A DNA stretch of 64,000 nt from Rhodobacteraceae bacterium MED-G08 (GCA_002457055.1 NTKT01000004.1:37300-101299), one strand, 5' to 3'; shown: positions 26,158 to 37,807, counted from the first letter of the stretch. Program-made: numbers and translations. Notes: generated by a model from the sequence alone, not told the origin.

Positions 26158-29100
26158 ATGCCTAAGAGAACGGATATTTCGTCTATAATGATTATTGGAG
26201 CTGGCCCCATAGTGATTGGACAGGCTTGCGAATTCGATTATTCCGGTGCGCAGGCGTGTAAAGCACTAAAAGAAGAAGGTTACCGAATAGTATTAGTAAA
26301 CTCTAACCCCGCCACAATAATGACAGATCCCGGTTTGGCTGATGCAACATACATTGAGCCAATTGAACCATCGATTGTCGCAAAAATTATTGAGCGGGAA
26401 CGTCCTGACGCCCTGTTGCCAACAATGGGGGGGCAAACTGGGTTGAACACCGCATTAGAATTAGAAGAGATGGGTGTTCTTAAGAAATTTAATGTTGAAA
26501 TGATTGGTGCTAAAAGAGAAGCAATCGAAATGGCAGAAGATCGTGCTCTATTCAGGGAGGCGATGGAACGACTGGGGCTAGAAAACCCGAAGGCTGCTGT
26601 TGTTACAGCTCCCTCATTGGAAGATGGCAAGACAGATTCAGCGGAGGGCGTGAGGCTATCTTTAGAAGCTTTAAAAGATATTGGCCTACCAGCAATTATT
26701 CGACCTGCATATACATTAGGAGGAACGGGCGGAGGAGTAGCATATAATCTCGAAGACTATGAGCATTTTTGCAAATCTGGGATGGATGCGTCGCCAGCAA
26801 ACCAAATTCTGATTGATGAAAGTCTTCTTGGTTGGAAGGAATTTGAAATGGAGGTTGTTCGGGACGTCAAGGACAACGCCATAATTGTGTGCTCAATTGA
26901 AAATGTTGATCCGATGGGAGTTCACACTGGAGACTCTATCACTGTTGCACCTGCGTTAACTTTGACGGACAAAGAATACCAGATGATGCGTACTGCATCT
27001 ATAGATGTTTTGAGGGAAATTGGCGTAGAAACAGGTGGGTCAAATGTGCAGTGGGCGGTGAATCCGTCTGATGGCCGCATGGTAGTCATCGAAATGAACC
27101 CACGGGTATCTAGATCTTCCGCTTTAGCATCTAAAGCTACTGGATTTCCAATAGCCAAAATAGCGGCAAAACTCGCCGTTGGTTACACTTTGGACGAATT
27201 AGAAAACGATATCACCAAGGTTACACCAGCTTCGTTTGAACCATCTATTGATTACGTAGTAACGAAAATACCAAGATTTGCTTTTGAAAAATTTCCTGGG
27301 GCAAAGCCAAATTTAACCACTGCAATGAAATCAGTTGGCGAAGTCATGGCGATCGGTCGATCGTTCCATGAGTCATTGCAAAAAGCATTATGCTCACTAG
27401 AAACTGGGCTTTCAGGTTTTGATGAGATTGACATACCTGATGCACCTGAAAAAAGCGCTATCATTAAGGCGCTGAGCGAACAAACTCCGGATAGAATTAG
27501 AATAATTGCTCAAGCAATGCGCTTTGGGCTTTCTAATTCGGAAATTCACGAAGTAACAATGTATGATATTTGGTTTCTCGAAAGAATACGAGAAATTATT
27601 GAAATGGAGGTTCAGGTTCATAAAAATGGTCTTCCTAGTGACGAAAACAAACTAAGGCAACTTAAAAGCATGGGCTTTAGTGATGCACGGCTAGCCAAAT
27701 TGAGCGGAAAAACTGAACAAAATGTTCGCCAGAGCAGAAAGAAGGCTGGAGTAGATGCTGTATTCAAGAGAATAGACACATGTGCAGCTGAATTCGAAGC
27801 TCAAACGCCATATATGTATTCAACCTATGAGGCTCCTATGATGGGAGACGTTGAGTGTGAATCAGAGCCATCTAATCGAAAGAAAATCGTAATTTTAGGT
27901 GGTGGTCCAAATAGGATAGGCCAAGGAATCGAATTTGACTATTGCTGTTGTCACGCTTGTTATGCTCTTGCTGACGCAGGCTTTGAAACCATTATGATCA
28001 ATTGCAACCCCGAAACTGTTTCTACGGACTATGACACTTCTGACAGGTTATATTTTGAACCCCTGACTCTAGAGCACGTTCTAGAAATACTGACAAAAGA
28101 ACAGAAAAATGGACATTTAATTGGTGTGATTGTTCAGTTTGGCGGGCAAACCCCATTAAAATTAGCAAATGCATTGGAAACCGAGGGGATACCTATTTTA
28201 GGCACAAGCCCAGATGCAATCGATCTAGCGGAAGACCGGGAACGATTTCAAAAATTAGTAAACGATTTAAGTTTAAGTCAACCGAATAATGGGATCGCTA
28301 ATTCTGATGCAAAAGCACTCCAAATTGCCGAAAGAATAGGTTTTCCATTAGTAATACGGCCCTCATACGTACTAGGTGGTCGAGCTATGGAAATAGTGCA
28401 TGATTTAGATAGCTTGAAAAGATATATTTCAGAAGCAGTGGTTGTATCTGGGGAGAGCCCAGTCCTTTTAGATAATTATTTGGAAGGGGCAATTGAGTGC
28501 GACGTAGATGCTATATCTGATGGAGATAATGTTCACGTAGCCGGTATTATGCAGCACATAGAGGAAGCTGGCGTTCATTCGGGTGATAGTGCTTGCTCTC
28601 TGCCTCCTTACTCACTGAATAGCAAAATAATAGATGAGTTAACAATTCAAACTGCGAAACTGGCTAAAGCATTAAATGTGGTTGGTCTGATGAATGTACA
28701 GTTTGCAGTCAAAAACGACCAAATATACATAATTGAGGTTAATCCTCGTGCTTCACGTACTGTACCTTTTGTTGCAAAAGCAACAGACAGTGCAATAGCC
28801 TCTATAGCAGCAAGAGTAATGGCTGGCGAAAAATTAAATAGCTTTGAAAAGAGGGAAAGCTATGGATCAGTCTCATATGGAGAAACAATACCACTGGCAG
28901 ATCCAATGAGTCTAGCGAGCCCCATGTTACCTTGGTTTAGTGTAAAAGAAGCAGTAATGCCATTTGCGCGATTTCCAGGAGTAGATACTATTTTAGGACC
29001 AGAGATGCGTTCTACAGGAGAGGTAATGGGATGGGACCGTGACTTTGGTAGGGCATTTTTAAAAGCTCAAATCGGTGCAGGAATGAAACTACCAAGAACA

Positions 29101-29487
29101 GGATGTGTTTTCTTCTCAATTAAGGACAAGGATAAGAATGATAACCTTGCGGAGACTGCTCAAAGGCTCATCAAGTTGGGTTTCAATATAATTGCAACAA
29201 GGGGAACGTCCGCATTTCTTAAAGAAAAAAATATACCATGCAAACAAGTAAATAAAGTATATGAAGGACGGCCTAATATTGTAGACACAATGAAAAACGG
29301 TGAAATAGATTTGGTAATGAATACCACCGAAGGATTACAGGCCGTAAAAGATAGTCGCGAGATACGATCTGTCGCGCTACATGATAAGATACCCTACTTC
29401 ACGACAGCTGCTGCTGCCCATGCGGCTGCTCTTGCTATTCAAAGCCAAAACGAGGGTGATATAGAGGTTAAATCTTTACAAAACTAA
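26158..29487 (+). CDS. carB: Carbamoyl-phosphate synthase large subunit
   Basis: A full-length 1109-residue enzyme that makes carbamoyl phosphate for arginine and pyrimidine synthesis. The two homologous ATP-grasp halves are clear: the first begins [19 protein letters not shown] and the second [19 protein letters not shown] near residue 580. A C-terminal MGS-like regulatory domain has [19 protein letters not shown]. The small subunit carA is not in the window. Upstream is a 271-base gap after the divergent aspS that holds no recognised gene. A weak CCGC...GCGG stem near 26055 is the only structure noticed there. Confidence 0.97.
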   Translation: MPKRTDISSIMIIGAGPIVIGQACEFDYSGAQACKALKEEGYRIVLVNSNPATIMTDPGLADATYIEPIEPSIVAKIIERERPDALLPTMGGQTGLNTALELEEMGVLKKFNVEMIGAKREAIEMAEDRALFREAMERLGLENPKAAVVTAPSLEDGKTDSAEGVRLSLEALKDIGLPAIIRPAYTLGGTGGGVAYNLEDYEHFCKSGMDASPANQILIDESLLGWKEFEMEVVRDVKDNAIIVCSIENVDPMGVHTGDSITVAPALTLTDKEYQMMRTASIDVLREIGVETGGSNVQWAVNPSDGRMVVIEMNPRVSRSSALASKATGFPIAKIAAKLAVGYTLDELENDITKVTPASFEPSIDYVVTKIPRFAFEKFPGAKPNLTTAMKSVGEVMAIGRSFHESLQKALCSLETGLSGFDEIDIPDAPEKSAIIKALSEQTPDRIRIIAQAMRFGLSNSEIHEVTMYDIWFLERIREIIEMEVQVHKNGLPSDENKLRQLKSMGFSDARLAKLSGKTEQNVRQSRKKAGVDAVFKRIDTCAAEFEAQTPYMYSTYEAPMMGDVECESEPSNRKKIVILGGGPNRIGQGIEFDYCCCHACYALADAGFETIMINCNPETVSTDYDTSDRLYFEPLTLEHVLEILTKEQKNGHLIGVIVQFGGQTPLKLANALETEGIPILGTSPDAIDLAEDRERFQKLVNDLSLSQPNNGIANSDAKALQIAERIGFPLVIRPSYVLGGRAMEIVHDLDSLKRYISEAVVVSGESPVLLDNYLEGAIECDVDAISDGDNVHVAGIMQHIEEAGVHSGDSACSLPPYSLNSKIIDELTIQTAKLAKALNVVGLMNVQFAVKNDQIYIIEVNPRASRTVPFVAKATDSAIASIAARVMAGEKLNSFEKRESYGSVSYGETIPLADPMSLASPMLPWFSVKEAVMPFARFPGVDTILGPEMRSTGEVMGWDRDFGRAFLKAQIGAGMKLPRTGCVFFSIKDKDKNDNLAETAQRLIKLGFNIIATRGTSAFLKEKNIPCKQVNKVYEGRPNIVDTMKNGEIDLVMNTTEGLQAVKDSREIRSVALHDKIPYFTTAAAAHAAALAIQSQNEGDIEVKSLQN

Positions 29488-29500
29488 TAGGGTGCCCAGT

Positions 29501-32500
29501 TCATTCTGCCGGAATAGCATCACTCTCAGAGGATAATGGATGAGATAATTTATCTAGCATCTCCTTTGGACAAATCTGAAAAAACTTAGATTTTTCAGTA
29601 TCCCAATCCTGCAATATTTCTTCAGCCTTTTGGCTAGACGTTTCCTTATAATGCATTTGAATTAACGCATATAGTTGTTCTTCCCAGAAAGAAACCCCAA
29701 CTCTACACGTTACCAGGGAGTCCATATTCAATAATTCAATTGCAGTTTCATTCGGATCATAAATATAAGCCATACCACCAGTCATACCAGCGCCAAAGTT
29801 TGCACCAATTGTTCCCAGAACAACTGCTACACCTCCCGTCATATATTCACAACCATTCGACCCACAGCCTTCCACAACAACTTTTGCTCCAGAGTTCCGA
29901 ACTGCAAAACGTTCCCCCGCCCTTCCGGCGGCGAACAAAAGACCATCGGTAGCTCCGTATAAAACCGTATTTCCAATAATAGTATTGTCACTGGCTTTGA
30001 GTGGGCTGGCCATAGGTGGTCTTACGACAATGATACCTCCTGATAAGCCCTTACCCACGTAGTCATTAGCATCACCAGAAACTTCTATTTTCAGGCCCGG
30101 AGCAGCAAACGCTCCCAGAGATTGCCCGGCTGAACCCTTTAATTTCACCGTTAAATGATCTGGTTGAAGGCTATTGCGCATACCAAAATTCTGAACTATG
30201 TGACTCGACGTTCTAGTGCCAACGGTTCTATGCGTGTTCTGAACTGCATATGACAATTGCATCTTTTCACCATCATTTAAGAAACGTGCCGCATCACGGA
30301 CTATTTCTTTATCTAACGTGTCAGGCACACTATTACGCTCACGGTCCCTATTATAATTTATTCGATCAGCACCATCCACCGAAATTAAAAGTGGGTTTAA
30401 GTCTAAATCATCGAGGTGGTCCGCTCCCCTGCTTACTTGAGACAATAGATCCGCACGCCCGAGAACTTCATCAATTGATCGAGCCCCTATATCAGCAAGA
30501 ATTTCCCGAACTTCCTGAGCGTAGAACGTAATCAAATTCACAACTTTGTCAGCATTCCCACTAAACTTTTCTCTTAATTGCTCATCTTGCGTACATACAC
30601 CAACGGGACAAGTATTAGATTGACACTGTCTCACCATGATGCAGCCCATAGCGATAAGTGCTGCGGTACCAATTCCAAACTCCTCAGCGCCCATCATGGC
30701 GGCCATAACAATATCACGGCCTGTTCTTAATCCTCCATCAGTTCGCAAGGTTATTCTCTCTCTAAGATTATTCATAGAAAGAACTTGATGCGCCTCCGTT
30801 AACCCCATTTCCCAAGGCAAGCCCGCAAATTTGATTGACGTAGCTGGAGAAGCACCTGTACCTCCGTTATGCCCAGATATCAGAATAACATCTGCCTCTG
30901 CTTTAGCCACGCCGGCTGCGATTGTGCCGACTCCAGAAGATGCAACTAATTTTACAGTCACCTTACATCTCGGATTAATTTGTTTAAGGTCATAAATTAG
31001 TTGTGCTAAATCCTCTATCGAATAAATATCGTGATGTGGCGGTGGCGAGATTAAAGTTACGCCTTTTGTCGAATGTCTCAAACGCGCAATAAGATCCGTA
31101 ACTTTCATCCCCGGAAGTTGACCACCTTCTCCCGGCTTTGCACCCTGAGCAACTTTTATTTCTAGTTCCTCACATTGGTTCAAATATTCGGCTGTAACAC
31201 CAAATCTTCCGGAAGCAACTTGCTTTATTTTTGCTGAGGGATTGTCGCCGTTAGCTTCGGGAGTAAAATGTGCGGGATCTTCGCCTCCCTCGCCAGAGTC
31301 AGACTTGGCACCTATCCGGTTCATTGCAACATTCAAAGTTTTATGTGCCTCAGGACTGAGCGCTCCAAGTGACATCCCAGGAGTCACAAACCTTTTGCGT
31401 ATCGAAGTAATACTCTCCACTTCATCGATGGATACTGCTGGTCCAATTGGTTTTATGTCTAACAAGTCGCGCAGATGAATAGGAGGATTAGATTTTATGC
31501 GATTAGAATATTGTCTCCACAGATCATAACTTGCGTTATTGCATGCAGCTTGCATTAAATGCATTGTCTGCGCCTCCCACGCATGGGTCTCTCCCGATTT
31601 TCTCGATTTGTAAAAACCACCAACAGGCAAAAACGCAGAATTAGACCGATAAGCTAGATTGTGAATCTCCTCAGATTTTTGTTGGATACCACTAACACCA
31701 ATGCCAGATATACGACTTATGAGACCCGGAAAATACTCGGCGCACATCGCACGAGACAAACCAACCGCTTCAAAATTTAAACCACCGCGATAAGAGGATA
31801 TTACAGAAATCCCCATTTTAGACATTATTTTTAGCAGGCCCTGATCTATTGCTTCTCGATATCGAGCAATTACCTCGGTTAACGGCCCATTCAACAAACC
31901 TTTATCAATACGATCTGCTAATGTATCTTCTGCCAAATAAGCATTTACAACAGAAGCCCCAGCACCAATTAAAACTGCAAAATAATGCGGATCAAAGCAT
32001 TCAGAGGACCTAACATTTAAAGAGCAGAAAGTTCTTAAACCTTTTCTTGTTAAATGACTATGAACAGCAGAAGTTGCAAGAATCATTGGCATTGCTACTC
32101 TGTTCTCGTTGATATTTTGGTCAGTAAGAACAATATGGCCCGCACCTGAACGAACCGCGTCCTCTGCTTCTGTCCTAATTCGATACAATTGAGCTTGGAG
32201 GGCCTCCTTTCCAGTACCTTTTTCAAAAGTACAATCTAATTTGGTCACCTCTGACTTGAAATTCTTTATTAATTCTTCCCACTGAGAGTTCCCCACAAAA
32301 GGGCTTTCCAGAGCTAAAATCTCTGATTGATTACTCCCTTCATCAAGGACATTTCGTAAATTTCCAAAACGGGTTTTTAAAGACATAACTCTAAATTCAC
32401 GTAATGAGTCTATTGGGGGGTTCGTAACCTGAGAAAAATTTTGCCGAAAGTAATGTGATAATGGCCTATATCTTTCCGACAAAACCGCAGATGGAGTATC

Positions 32501-34039
32501 ATCGCCCATTGACGCTAGGGTTTCCTTACCATCTTCTGCCATTGGAACCAAGATTTGCTCAATTTCTTCAATAGTATACCCGGCAGCTATCTGTCGTTTG
32601 CGCAGATCTTCTCCAAAATAGATTTGCTTTTCTTGAACACCAGATAGTTTGTTGTCTAGTTCTTTTATTTTCGCGGTCCATTCACTAAAAGGATGAGCCT
32701 CTGCAAGTTTATTCTTAATTTCCTCATCGTGGTATAATTTTCCAGCTGCCAGATCTACCGCAAGTAATTGTCCGGGTCCAAGCGCACCCTTCTCAGCACA
32801 ATTAGCTTCATTAATAGGAACCATTCCAACTTCTGAACCTGCTATTAATAAATCATCGCCTGTTATTACGTATCGCATAGGACGCAAGCCATTACGATCT
32901 AATCCAGCACATACCCAGCGTCCATCAGTCATTGCAAGAGCCGCGGGCCCATCCCACGGCTCCATAACGGAATTGCAATACGAATACATATCTCGCCATG
33001 ACTGTGGAAGTTCTTTTGCCTGTTTTGACCAGCTTTCAGGGATCAACATTGTCTTTGCCATCGGGGCACTTCTTCCGGCCCTTACCAGCGCTTCGAATAC
33101 CGCATCCAACGCGGCTGAGTCAGATGAGCCTCCCGGTATTATTGGTTTGATATCATCTGCCATTTCACCAAAGGCTGAGGATGCCATTCTTATTTCATGA
33201 CTTTTCATCCAATTTACGTTGCCTTTTAGAGTATTTATCTCACCATTATGAGCTAACATACGAAAGGGTTGTGCCAGCCACCACTGAGGAAATGTGTTAG
33301 TAGAATATCTTTGATGATATATCGCAAAGGTAGAAGTAAATCGTTCATCACATAAATCAGGATAAAAAACAGCGACCTGTTCTGCCAGCATCATCCCCTT
33401 ATAAATAATCGAGCGACATGAAAGTGACGCCAAGTATAATTGGGAAACACCTGCCTGAGAAGCTGACTTTTCAATGCGACGCCTTATTACATAAAGCTCC
33501 CGCTCAAAGGTGTCTTGATCGACGCCTTTAGAGTTAGAAATCAGGATTTGCTCAATCTCTGGTCGGGTTGCATTCGCTTTTTCACCAAGACAATCAGTTT
33601 TCACAGGAACATGGCGCCATCCGTAGATGTAGTATCCCATTCTTAAAACCTCAGTTTCAACAATTGAACGACAGGTTTCCTGCGCACCGAAATCGGCCCG
33701 TGGAAGAAATACCTGACCCACAGCCATTAATTCATCTTTTCGAGGCTTATGCCCTGTTCGTTCTATTTGATCATAGAAGAAAGAGACTGGAATTTGCACA
33801 TGAATACCGGCTCCATCACCAGTTTTGCCGTCTGCGTCTACTGCACCTCTATGCCAAATAGCTTTTAACGCATCAATTCCAAGCTCAACAACTTTTCTGC
33901 TGGGTTTGCCCTCGATTGATACGACCATTCCGACACCACAGGATGCATGTTCGAAGTTTTCACGGTACAGGCTATTTTTATGCATCCAAGAACGCTTGTT
34001 TGCCTCGTCTGTCGCCCAGTTTTTATTAATTTTCTGCAT
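29501..34039 (-). CDS. gltB: Glutamate synthase large (alpha) subunit
   Basis: A 1512-residue NADPH-type glutamate synthase subunit that turns glutamine and 2-oxoglutarate into two glutamates. The mature N-terminal nucleophile is Cys34 (HASCGVGMV), which implies removal of a 33-residue propeptide. Then come the class II amidotransferase, central, FMN-binding and C-terminal GXGXG beta-helix domains (GGVAVVLGTIGANFGAGMTGG). The [3Fe-4S] ligands are Cys1133, Cys1139 and Cys1144. AGGA eight bases before the ATG supports the start. gltD lies upstream on the same strand, 57 bases away. Confidence 0.97.
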   Translation of the reverse strand: MQKINKNWATDEANKRSWMHKNSLYRENFEHASCGVGMVVSIEGKPSRKVVELGIDALKAIWHRGAVDADGKTGDGAGIHVQIPVSFFYDQIERTGHKPRKDELMAVGQVFLPRADFGAQETCRSIVETEVLRMGYYIYGWRHVPVKTDCLGEKANATRPEIEQILISNSKGVDQDTFERELYVIRRRIEKSASQAGVSQLYLASLSCRSIIYKGMMLAEQVAVFYPDLCDERFTSTFAIYHQRYSTNTFPQWWLAQPFRMLAHNGEINTLKGNVNWMKSHEIRMASSAFGEMADDIKPIIPGGSSDSAALDAVFEALVRAGRSAPMAKTMLIPESWSKQAKELPQSWRDMYSYCNSVMEPWDGPAALAMTDGRWVCAGLDRNGLRPMRYVITGDDLLIAGSEVGMVPINEANCAEKGALGPGQLLAVDLAAGKLYHDEEIKNKLAEAHPFSEWTAKIKELDNKLSGVQEKQIYFGEDLRKRQIAAGYTIEEIEQILVPMAEDGKETLASMGDDTPSAVLSERYRPLSHYFRQNFSQVTNPPIDSLREFRVMSLKTRFGNLRNVLDEGSNQSEILALESPFVGNSQWEELIKNFKSEVTKLDCTFEKGTGKEALQAQLYRIRTEAEDAVRSGAGHIVLTDQNINENRVAMPMILATSAVHSHLTRKGLRTFCSLNVRSSECFDPHYFAVLIGAGASVVNAYLAEDTLADRIDKGLLNGPLTEVIARYREAIDQGLLKIMSKMGISVISSYRGGLNFEAVGLSRAMCAEYFPGLISRISGIGVSGIQQKSEEIHNLAYRSNSAFLPVGGFYKSRKSGETHAWEAQTMHLMQAACNNASYDLWRQYSNRIKSNPPIHLRDLLDIKPIGPAVSIDEVESITSIRKRFVTPGMSLGALSPEAHKTLNVAMNRIGAKSDSGEGGEDPAHFTPEANGDNPSAKIKQVASGRFGVTAEYLNQCEELEIKVAQGAKPGEGGQLPGMKVTDLIARLRHSTKGVTLISPPPHHDIYSIEDLAQLIYDLKQINPRCKVTVKLVASSGVGTIAAGVAKAEADVILISGHNGGTGASPATSIKFAGLPWEMGLTEAHQVLSMNNLRERITLRTDGGLRTGRDIVMAAMMGAEEFGIGTAALIAMGCIMVRQCQSNTCPVGVCTQDEQLREKFSGNADKVVNLITFYAQEVREILADIGARSIDEVLGRADLLSQVSRGADHLDDLDLNPLLISVDGADRINYNRDRERNSVPDTLDKEIVRDAARFLNDGEKMQLSYAVQNTHRTVGTRTSSHIVQNFGMRNSLQPDHLTVKLKGSAGQSLGAFAAPGLKIEVSGDANDYVGKGLSGGIIVVRPPMASPLKASDNTIIGNTVLYGATDGLLFAAGRAGERFAVRNSGAKVVVEGCGSNGCEYMTGGVAVVLGTIGANFGAGMTGGMAYIYDPNETAIELLNMDSLVTCRVGVSFWEEQLYALIQMHYKETSSQKAEEILQDWDTEKSKFFQICPKEMLDKLSHPLSSESDAIPAE

Positions 34040-34096
34040 CTGTATTTCCTTTTAAGCTCACATTAGGCCCTTGGTGTGCTGTTAAAATTCACTGTT

Positions 34097-35572
34097 CTAT
34101 TCAGCTGCTATTACTGATTTATCTGTTAAATCTTTAATTATAGCATCTGCTGTATCCCTGCCATCTCGGATGGCCCATACAACAAGTGATGCTCCTCTTA
34201 CTATGTCACCGATTGCGTAAACTCGATCAAGAGCTGTTCTACCGCTACCGACTTCTACCTTTATAGTGCCCCATCGAGTGACTGGCAGTTCAGATTGATC
34301 CCACAGTTTAGGAAGGTCTTCTGGTTCAAAGCCTAAAGCTTTTATCACCAAATCTGCAGGTTCATTGTAATCACTGCCGTCAATTTCTTCTGGAACTCGA
34401 CGTCCAGTTGCATCGGGAGCACCCAAACGCATTTTGCGTCCAATCACTCCTTTCACCATGCCATGCCCAGTCTTGAGGTTCACAACATTCTCCGTTTTGG
34501 TATTTGATGTAAATCCTTGCGGAGTGGTCAACCATTCGAAAATAACTCCCTCTTCTTCGGCATTTTGCACTTCTCGCTGAGAACCGGGCATGTTATCCCG
34601 ATCGCGCCGATACATGCATTTTACAGACTTTGCACCTTGGCGGATTGCCGTTCTTACACAGTCCATGGCAGTATCGCCTCCACCAATTACAACAACCCTC
34701 TTTCCAGCCGCATTTAGTGTACCGTCATTAAACGATGGCACATTATCTCCAAAATTTATTTTGTTTGAAGCGGTAAGATAGTTGAGAGCATCAACAACAC
34801 CATTTAAATTATTACCTGGAATGCTTAATTCTCTAAATTTGTAAACACCTGTTGCTATTATGACTGCATTGTGTTTTTTCCGGAGCTCGGAAAAAGATAA
34901 ATCCTCTCCGATTTTGCAATTCATAACAAAGTCAACACCCGATTTTTCTAAGTTGTCAATTCTACGAGCCACAATATCTTTTTCCAGCTTAAACCCTGGT
35001 ATCCCGTAGGTTAATAAACCTCCTGCTCTATCGTAAAGATCATAAACACAAACTTTAAAACCAGCACCTCGAAGACGCTCTGCTGCCGCCAAGCCACCTG
35101 GACCGGCTCCAATTATTCCAACAGTTAAATCAAGATCAATGGATGGTTGAGTTGGCTGAACCCAACCATTTTCCCACGCTAGGTCAGTGATGTATTTTTC
35201 TACGGCACCGATAGTGACTGTGCCATGCCCTGATTGTTCAATGACACAATTACCTTCACATAAGCGATCCTGCGGACATATCCTTCCACAGATTTCTGGA
35301 AAAGTATTCGTTTGTTGAGAGACTTCATAAGCTTCCTTAAGTCTACCTGTGGCTGTTAAATGAAGCCAATCTGGTATATTGTTATGCAGTGGGCAGTGAG
35401 ATTGGCAAAAAGGAACACCACACTGACTACATCTGCTTGACTGTTCCTCTGCTTTCTCTTTGGCAAATTCAGAATAAATCTCCTGAAAATCCCTTTTCCG
35501 CTCATCAGCAATTCGTTTCGCTGGCATATCGCGATCAAACTTCACAAATTTCAACATTGGTTGAGTAGGCAT
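34097..35572 (-). CDS. gltD: Glutamate synthase small (beta) subunit
   Basis: The FAD- and NADPH-binding subunit that feeds electrons to GltB, 491 residues from the ATG at 35572. AAGGA is seven bases before this ATG, and the protein then starts MPTQPMLKFVKFDRDMP as the family does. An ATG at 35620 would add 16 unsupported residues. An N-terminal cysteine-rich iron-sulfur region has RCSQCGVPFCQSHCPLHNNIP and GRICPQDRLCEGNCV. Two dinucleotide folds follow: GIIGAGPGGLAAAERL and VVVIGGGDTAMDC. It is first in the gltD-gltB operon, the reverse of the enteric order. Confidence 0.96.
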   Translation of the reverse strand: MPTQPMLKFVKFDRDMPAKRIADERKRDFQEIYSEFAKEKAEEQSSRCSQCGVPFCQSHCPLHNNIPDWLHLTATGRLKEAYEVSQQTNTFPEICGRICPQDRLCEGNCVIEQSGHGTVTIGAVEKYITDLAWENGWVQPTQPSIDLDLTVGIIGAGPGGLAAAERLRGAGFKVCVYDLYDRAGGLLTYGIPGFKLEKDIVARRIDNLEKSGVDFVMNCKIGEDLSFSELRKKHNAVIIATGVYKFRELSIPGNNLNGVVDALNYLTASNKINFGDNVPSFNDGTLNAAGKRVVVIGGGDTAMDCVRTAIRQGAKSVKCMYRRDRDNMPGSQREVQNAEEEGVIFEWLTTPQGFTSNTKTENVVNLKTGHGMVKGVIGRKMRLGAPDATGRRVPEEIDGSDYNEPADLVIKALGFEPEDLPKLWDQSELPVTRWGTIKVEVGSGRTALDRVYAIGDIVRGASLVVWAIRDGRDTADAIIKDLTDKSVIAAE

Positions 35573-35783
35573 TTCACTATCCTTCGAACGTAGAAATGTC
35601 GTATACATCGGTTCTATCAAAAATAAAAGTAAGAATTATTGACTTATTTTTATCTAAAATCAAAAAAAAATAGAAAAAGGGCTAGCATTTATGTTTTTTT
35701 AAGTCCGTTCCGGACCTAAAATGTCGCTTTTTTATTTTTCTTTCACAAGTTAGAATCAATAAAAATACTAATCGGACCTCTCA

Positions 35784-36596
35784 ATGTTACTACTTCACCT
35801 TGCATTGGTAGCAATTATCCAAGGACTAACGGAATTCCTTCCTATTTCCTCAAGCGCCCATTTAATTTTATTGCACCACCTAACGACCTTACCAGACCAA
35901 GGACAGACAATAGATATTGCAGTGCATTTTGGAACCCTAATAGCGGTCATTACTTATTTCAGGGAAGATAGTAAGAAAGTTTGGTTCGGCCTTATCAAGC
36001 TGCTTCAAGGTAATGTTTTAACCGCTGATAGTTTTACTGCACTATGCCTTATAGTTGCGACAATCCCTGCTGTTATTTTTGGACTTGCAATCAAACTACT
36101 TGGTTATGACATTCTTATGCGGGACAGTATTTTATTAATCGGGATTACTATGACAGGCTTTGGATTCTTCCTTTGGTGGTCAGATAGTAAGGGGAAACAG
36201 ACTACTGACGAAACGAATGTATCTTGGTCTCTAAAAAACTCTCTTAAAATCGGCTGCTGGCAAGCATTAGCATTAATTCCTGGCACATCACGATCAGGCA
36301 TAACTATCTCAGCAGCGAGGCTTCTTGGATACAGCCGTGAAGACGCAGTTAACATTTCTATGTTACTATCCATACCTGTAATAATTGCAGCAACCGCTGT
36401 GTCAATAATGGACAATTACTTAAATGCTGCTGAAATTGATTTTCAAGTTATCTTGATAGCTCTAATATTTTCCTTTGGCGCGGCATATTTGGCCATTGCA
36501 GTAATGCTGAAATTTTTAAGAACTTTGGGATTTTTACCATATATTATTTATAGGATCGTACTTGGTATTGCCCTTATTTTGTGGACCGTAATATAG
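35784..36596 (+). CDS. uppP: Undecaprenyl-diphosphatase UppP (BacA)
   Basis: A 270-residue integral membrane protein with about eight hydrophobic helices that recycles undecaprenyl diphosphate for peptidoglycan and O-antigen synthesis. Both family motifs are present: EFLPISSSAH at about 17-26 and PGTSRSGIT at 166-174, which together make the active site. The gene opens a run on the plus strand (uppP, aroQ, pgsA, moaD, moaE). The 211-base gap to the divergent gltD contains a GTCCG-TTC-CGGAC hairpin that is not a clear terminator. Confidence 0.95.
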   Translation: MLLLHLALVAIIQGLTEFLPISSSAHLILLHHLTTLPDQGQTIDIAVHFGTLIAVITYFREDSKKVWFGLIKLLQGNVLTADSFTALCLIVATIPAVIFGLAIKLLGYDILMRDSILLIGITMTGFGFFLWWSDSKGKQTTDETNVSWSLKNSLKIGCWQALALIPGTSRSGITISAARLLGYSREDAVNISMLLSIPVIIAATAVSIMDNYLNAAEIDFQVILIALIFSFGAAYLAIAVMLKFLRTLGFLPYIIYRIVLGIALILWTVI

Positions 36597-36654
36597 TACT
36601 TGCAAGTAAGGCTTAAGAGGTCCAAATATAACCCAAACAAGAACGGAGACCGTA

Positions 36655-37098
36655 ATGGCAAAAAAAATTCTGCTTCTTAACGGGCCAAACCTTAATATGC
36701 TGGGCAAGAGAGATCCAAAGCTTTATGGAGATATCACCCTTAAAGATGTTGAAGAAACATGTGAAAAGCTCGCAAAACAAAATGGAATACAACTAGAAAG
36801 CAAACAGACAAATTACGAGGGAGAGCTTGTAGAGTTTGTACATGCGGCTAGAGAGACTTCTGAGGCAATAATAATAAACCCCGGTGCATATTCACATACC
36901 TCCGTGGCAATTTTTGACGCATTGGAAATGTTCCAAGGGCCAATTGTTGAGGTTCATATATCAAATATACACAAAAGAGAGAGTTTCCGCCATTTTTCTT
37001 ACGTTTCTCAGCGTGCTGATAGTGTGATCGTTGGCTGTGGAGTGCAAGGCTACGAGTTAGCCCTTTTACGTTTAGTCCAAATTTTCAAAGATACTTAG
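36655..37098 (+). CDS. aroQ: 3-dehydroquinate dehydratase, type II
   Basis: A 147-residue dodecameric shikimate-pathway enzyme that dehydrates 3-dehydroquinate. The active-site lid LNGPNLNMLGKRDPKLYG contains Arg19 and the catalytic Tyr24. NPGAYSHTSVAI and VEVHISNIHKRE, with the catalytic His101, follow in the expected places. It lies 58 bases after uppP and 49 bases before pgsA on the same strand. In many bacteria this gene precedes accB and accC; here it does not. Confidence 0.96.
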   Translation: MAKKILLLNGPNLNMLGKRDPKLYGDITLKDVEETCEKLAKQNGIQLESKQTNYEGELVEFVHAARETSEAIIINPGAYSHTSVAIFDALEMFQGPIVEVHISNIHKRESFRHFSYVSQRADSVIVGCGVQGYELALLRLVQIFKDT

Positions 37099-37147
37099 CA
37101 TAGGATTAGCAGGCCCTTCATAATAAAAAGTTTAGGTTAAAGCATCT

Positions 37148-37807
37148 ATGATTTGGACCATTCCCAACATTTTAACTATCGCCAGGCTACTAGCCGCTCC
37201 AGGCGTCGCAGTTATGTTTTTATACTTTGATAGGCCTTATGCAGACTGGTTTGCTCTATTACTTTTTTTAATAGCCTCTGTAACTGACTGGTTCGATGGC
37301 TATTTAGCCCGAGTATGGCGCCAAGAGACTAAATTTGGAGCAATGTTGGATCCGATTGCTGACAAGGCAATGGTAGTAATCGCTTTAATGGTAATCGTAG
37401 GCTACTCAAGCATGTCACCGTGGCTTGTACTCCCAGCCACGTTCATACTGTTTAGAGAAGTTTTTATATCTGGACTAAGAGAATTTGTTGGAAACAACAC
37501 TGTTGACTTGAAGGTAACTACTTTAGCGAAATGGAAAACAACGTCACAAATGCTCTCTATTGCTTTGCTTTTTGCACAAGGAGTGGTGGAGCATTATGTT
37601 TTAAAATATACCTCAAAAAAAAGTATTAATGGTGATAAAACTTCAAAAAACTCTGATATCAACCAAACTGCAGATTTAAACTTTGACTATTTATATTGGT
37701 TAGAAAATTTTGGTCTAGTTATGTTATGGATTGCGGCTATATTGACACTAATATCAGGTTTTGAATACTTCAAAAAGGCAATACCCGTACTCAGAGAGGG
37801 CAAATGA
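37148..37807 (+). CDS. pgsA: CDP-diacylglycerol--glycerol-3-phosphate 3-phosphatidyltransferase
   Basis: A 219-residue membrane enzyme that makes phosphatidylglycerol phosphate. The CDP-alcohol phosphotransferase signature is intact: Asp50-Gly51, Ala54-Arg55, Gly64, Asp68 and Asp72. Between the later helices is a hydrophilic stretch of about 30 residues (SKKSINGDKTSKNSDINQTA region, 157-176) that makes it longer than the 180-residue enteric enzyme. The stop overlaps the moaD ATG by four bases, so lipid and molybdopterin genes share a transcript. Confidence 0.93.
   Translation: MIWTIPNILTIARLLAAPGVAVMFLYFDRPYADWFALLLFLIASVTDWFDGYLARVWRQETKFGAMLDPIADKAMVVIALMVIVGYSSMSPWLVLPATFILFREVFISGLREFVGNNTVDLKVTTLAKWKTTSQMLSIALLFAQGVVEHYVLKYTSKKSINGDKTSKNSDINQTADLNFDYLYWLENFGLVMLWIAAILTLISGFEYFKKAIPVLREGK

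Noticed and set aside
25977..26165. 62-codon open frame between aspS and carB
   Set aside because: It has no ribosome-binding site, no recognisable domain and runs into the start of carB. Random AT-rich sequence gives such frames easily.
29740..33861. Several plus-strand open frames of 70-97 codons inside gltB
   Set aside because: They are antisense shadows of a large conserved gene and have low-complexity or His/Gln-rich products typical of complementary reading.
35703..35715. GTCCG-TTC-CGGAC hairpin between gltD and uppP
   Set aside because: The stem is five base pairs and the T run lies on the wrong side for either direction, so it does not qualify as an intrinsic terminator.
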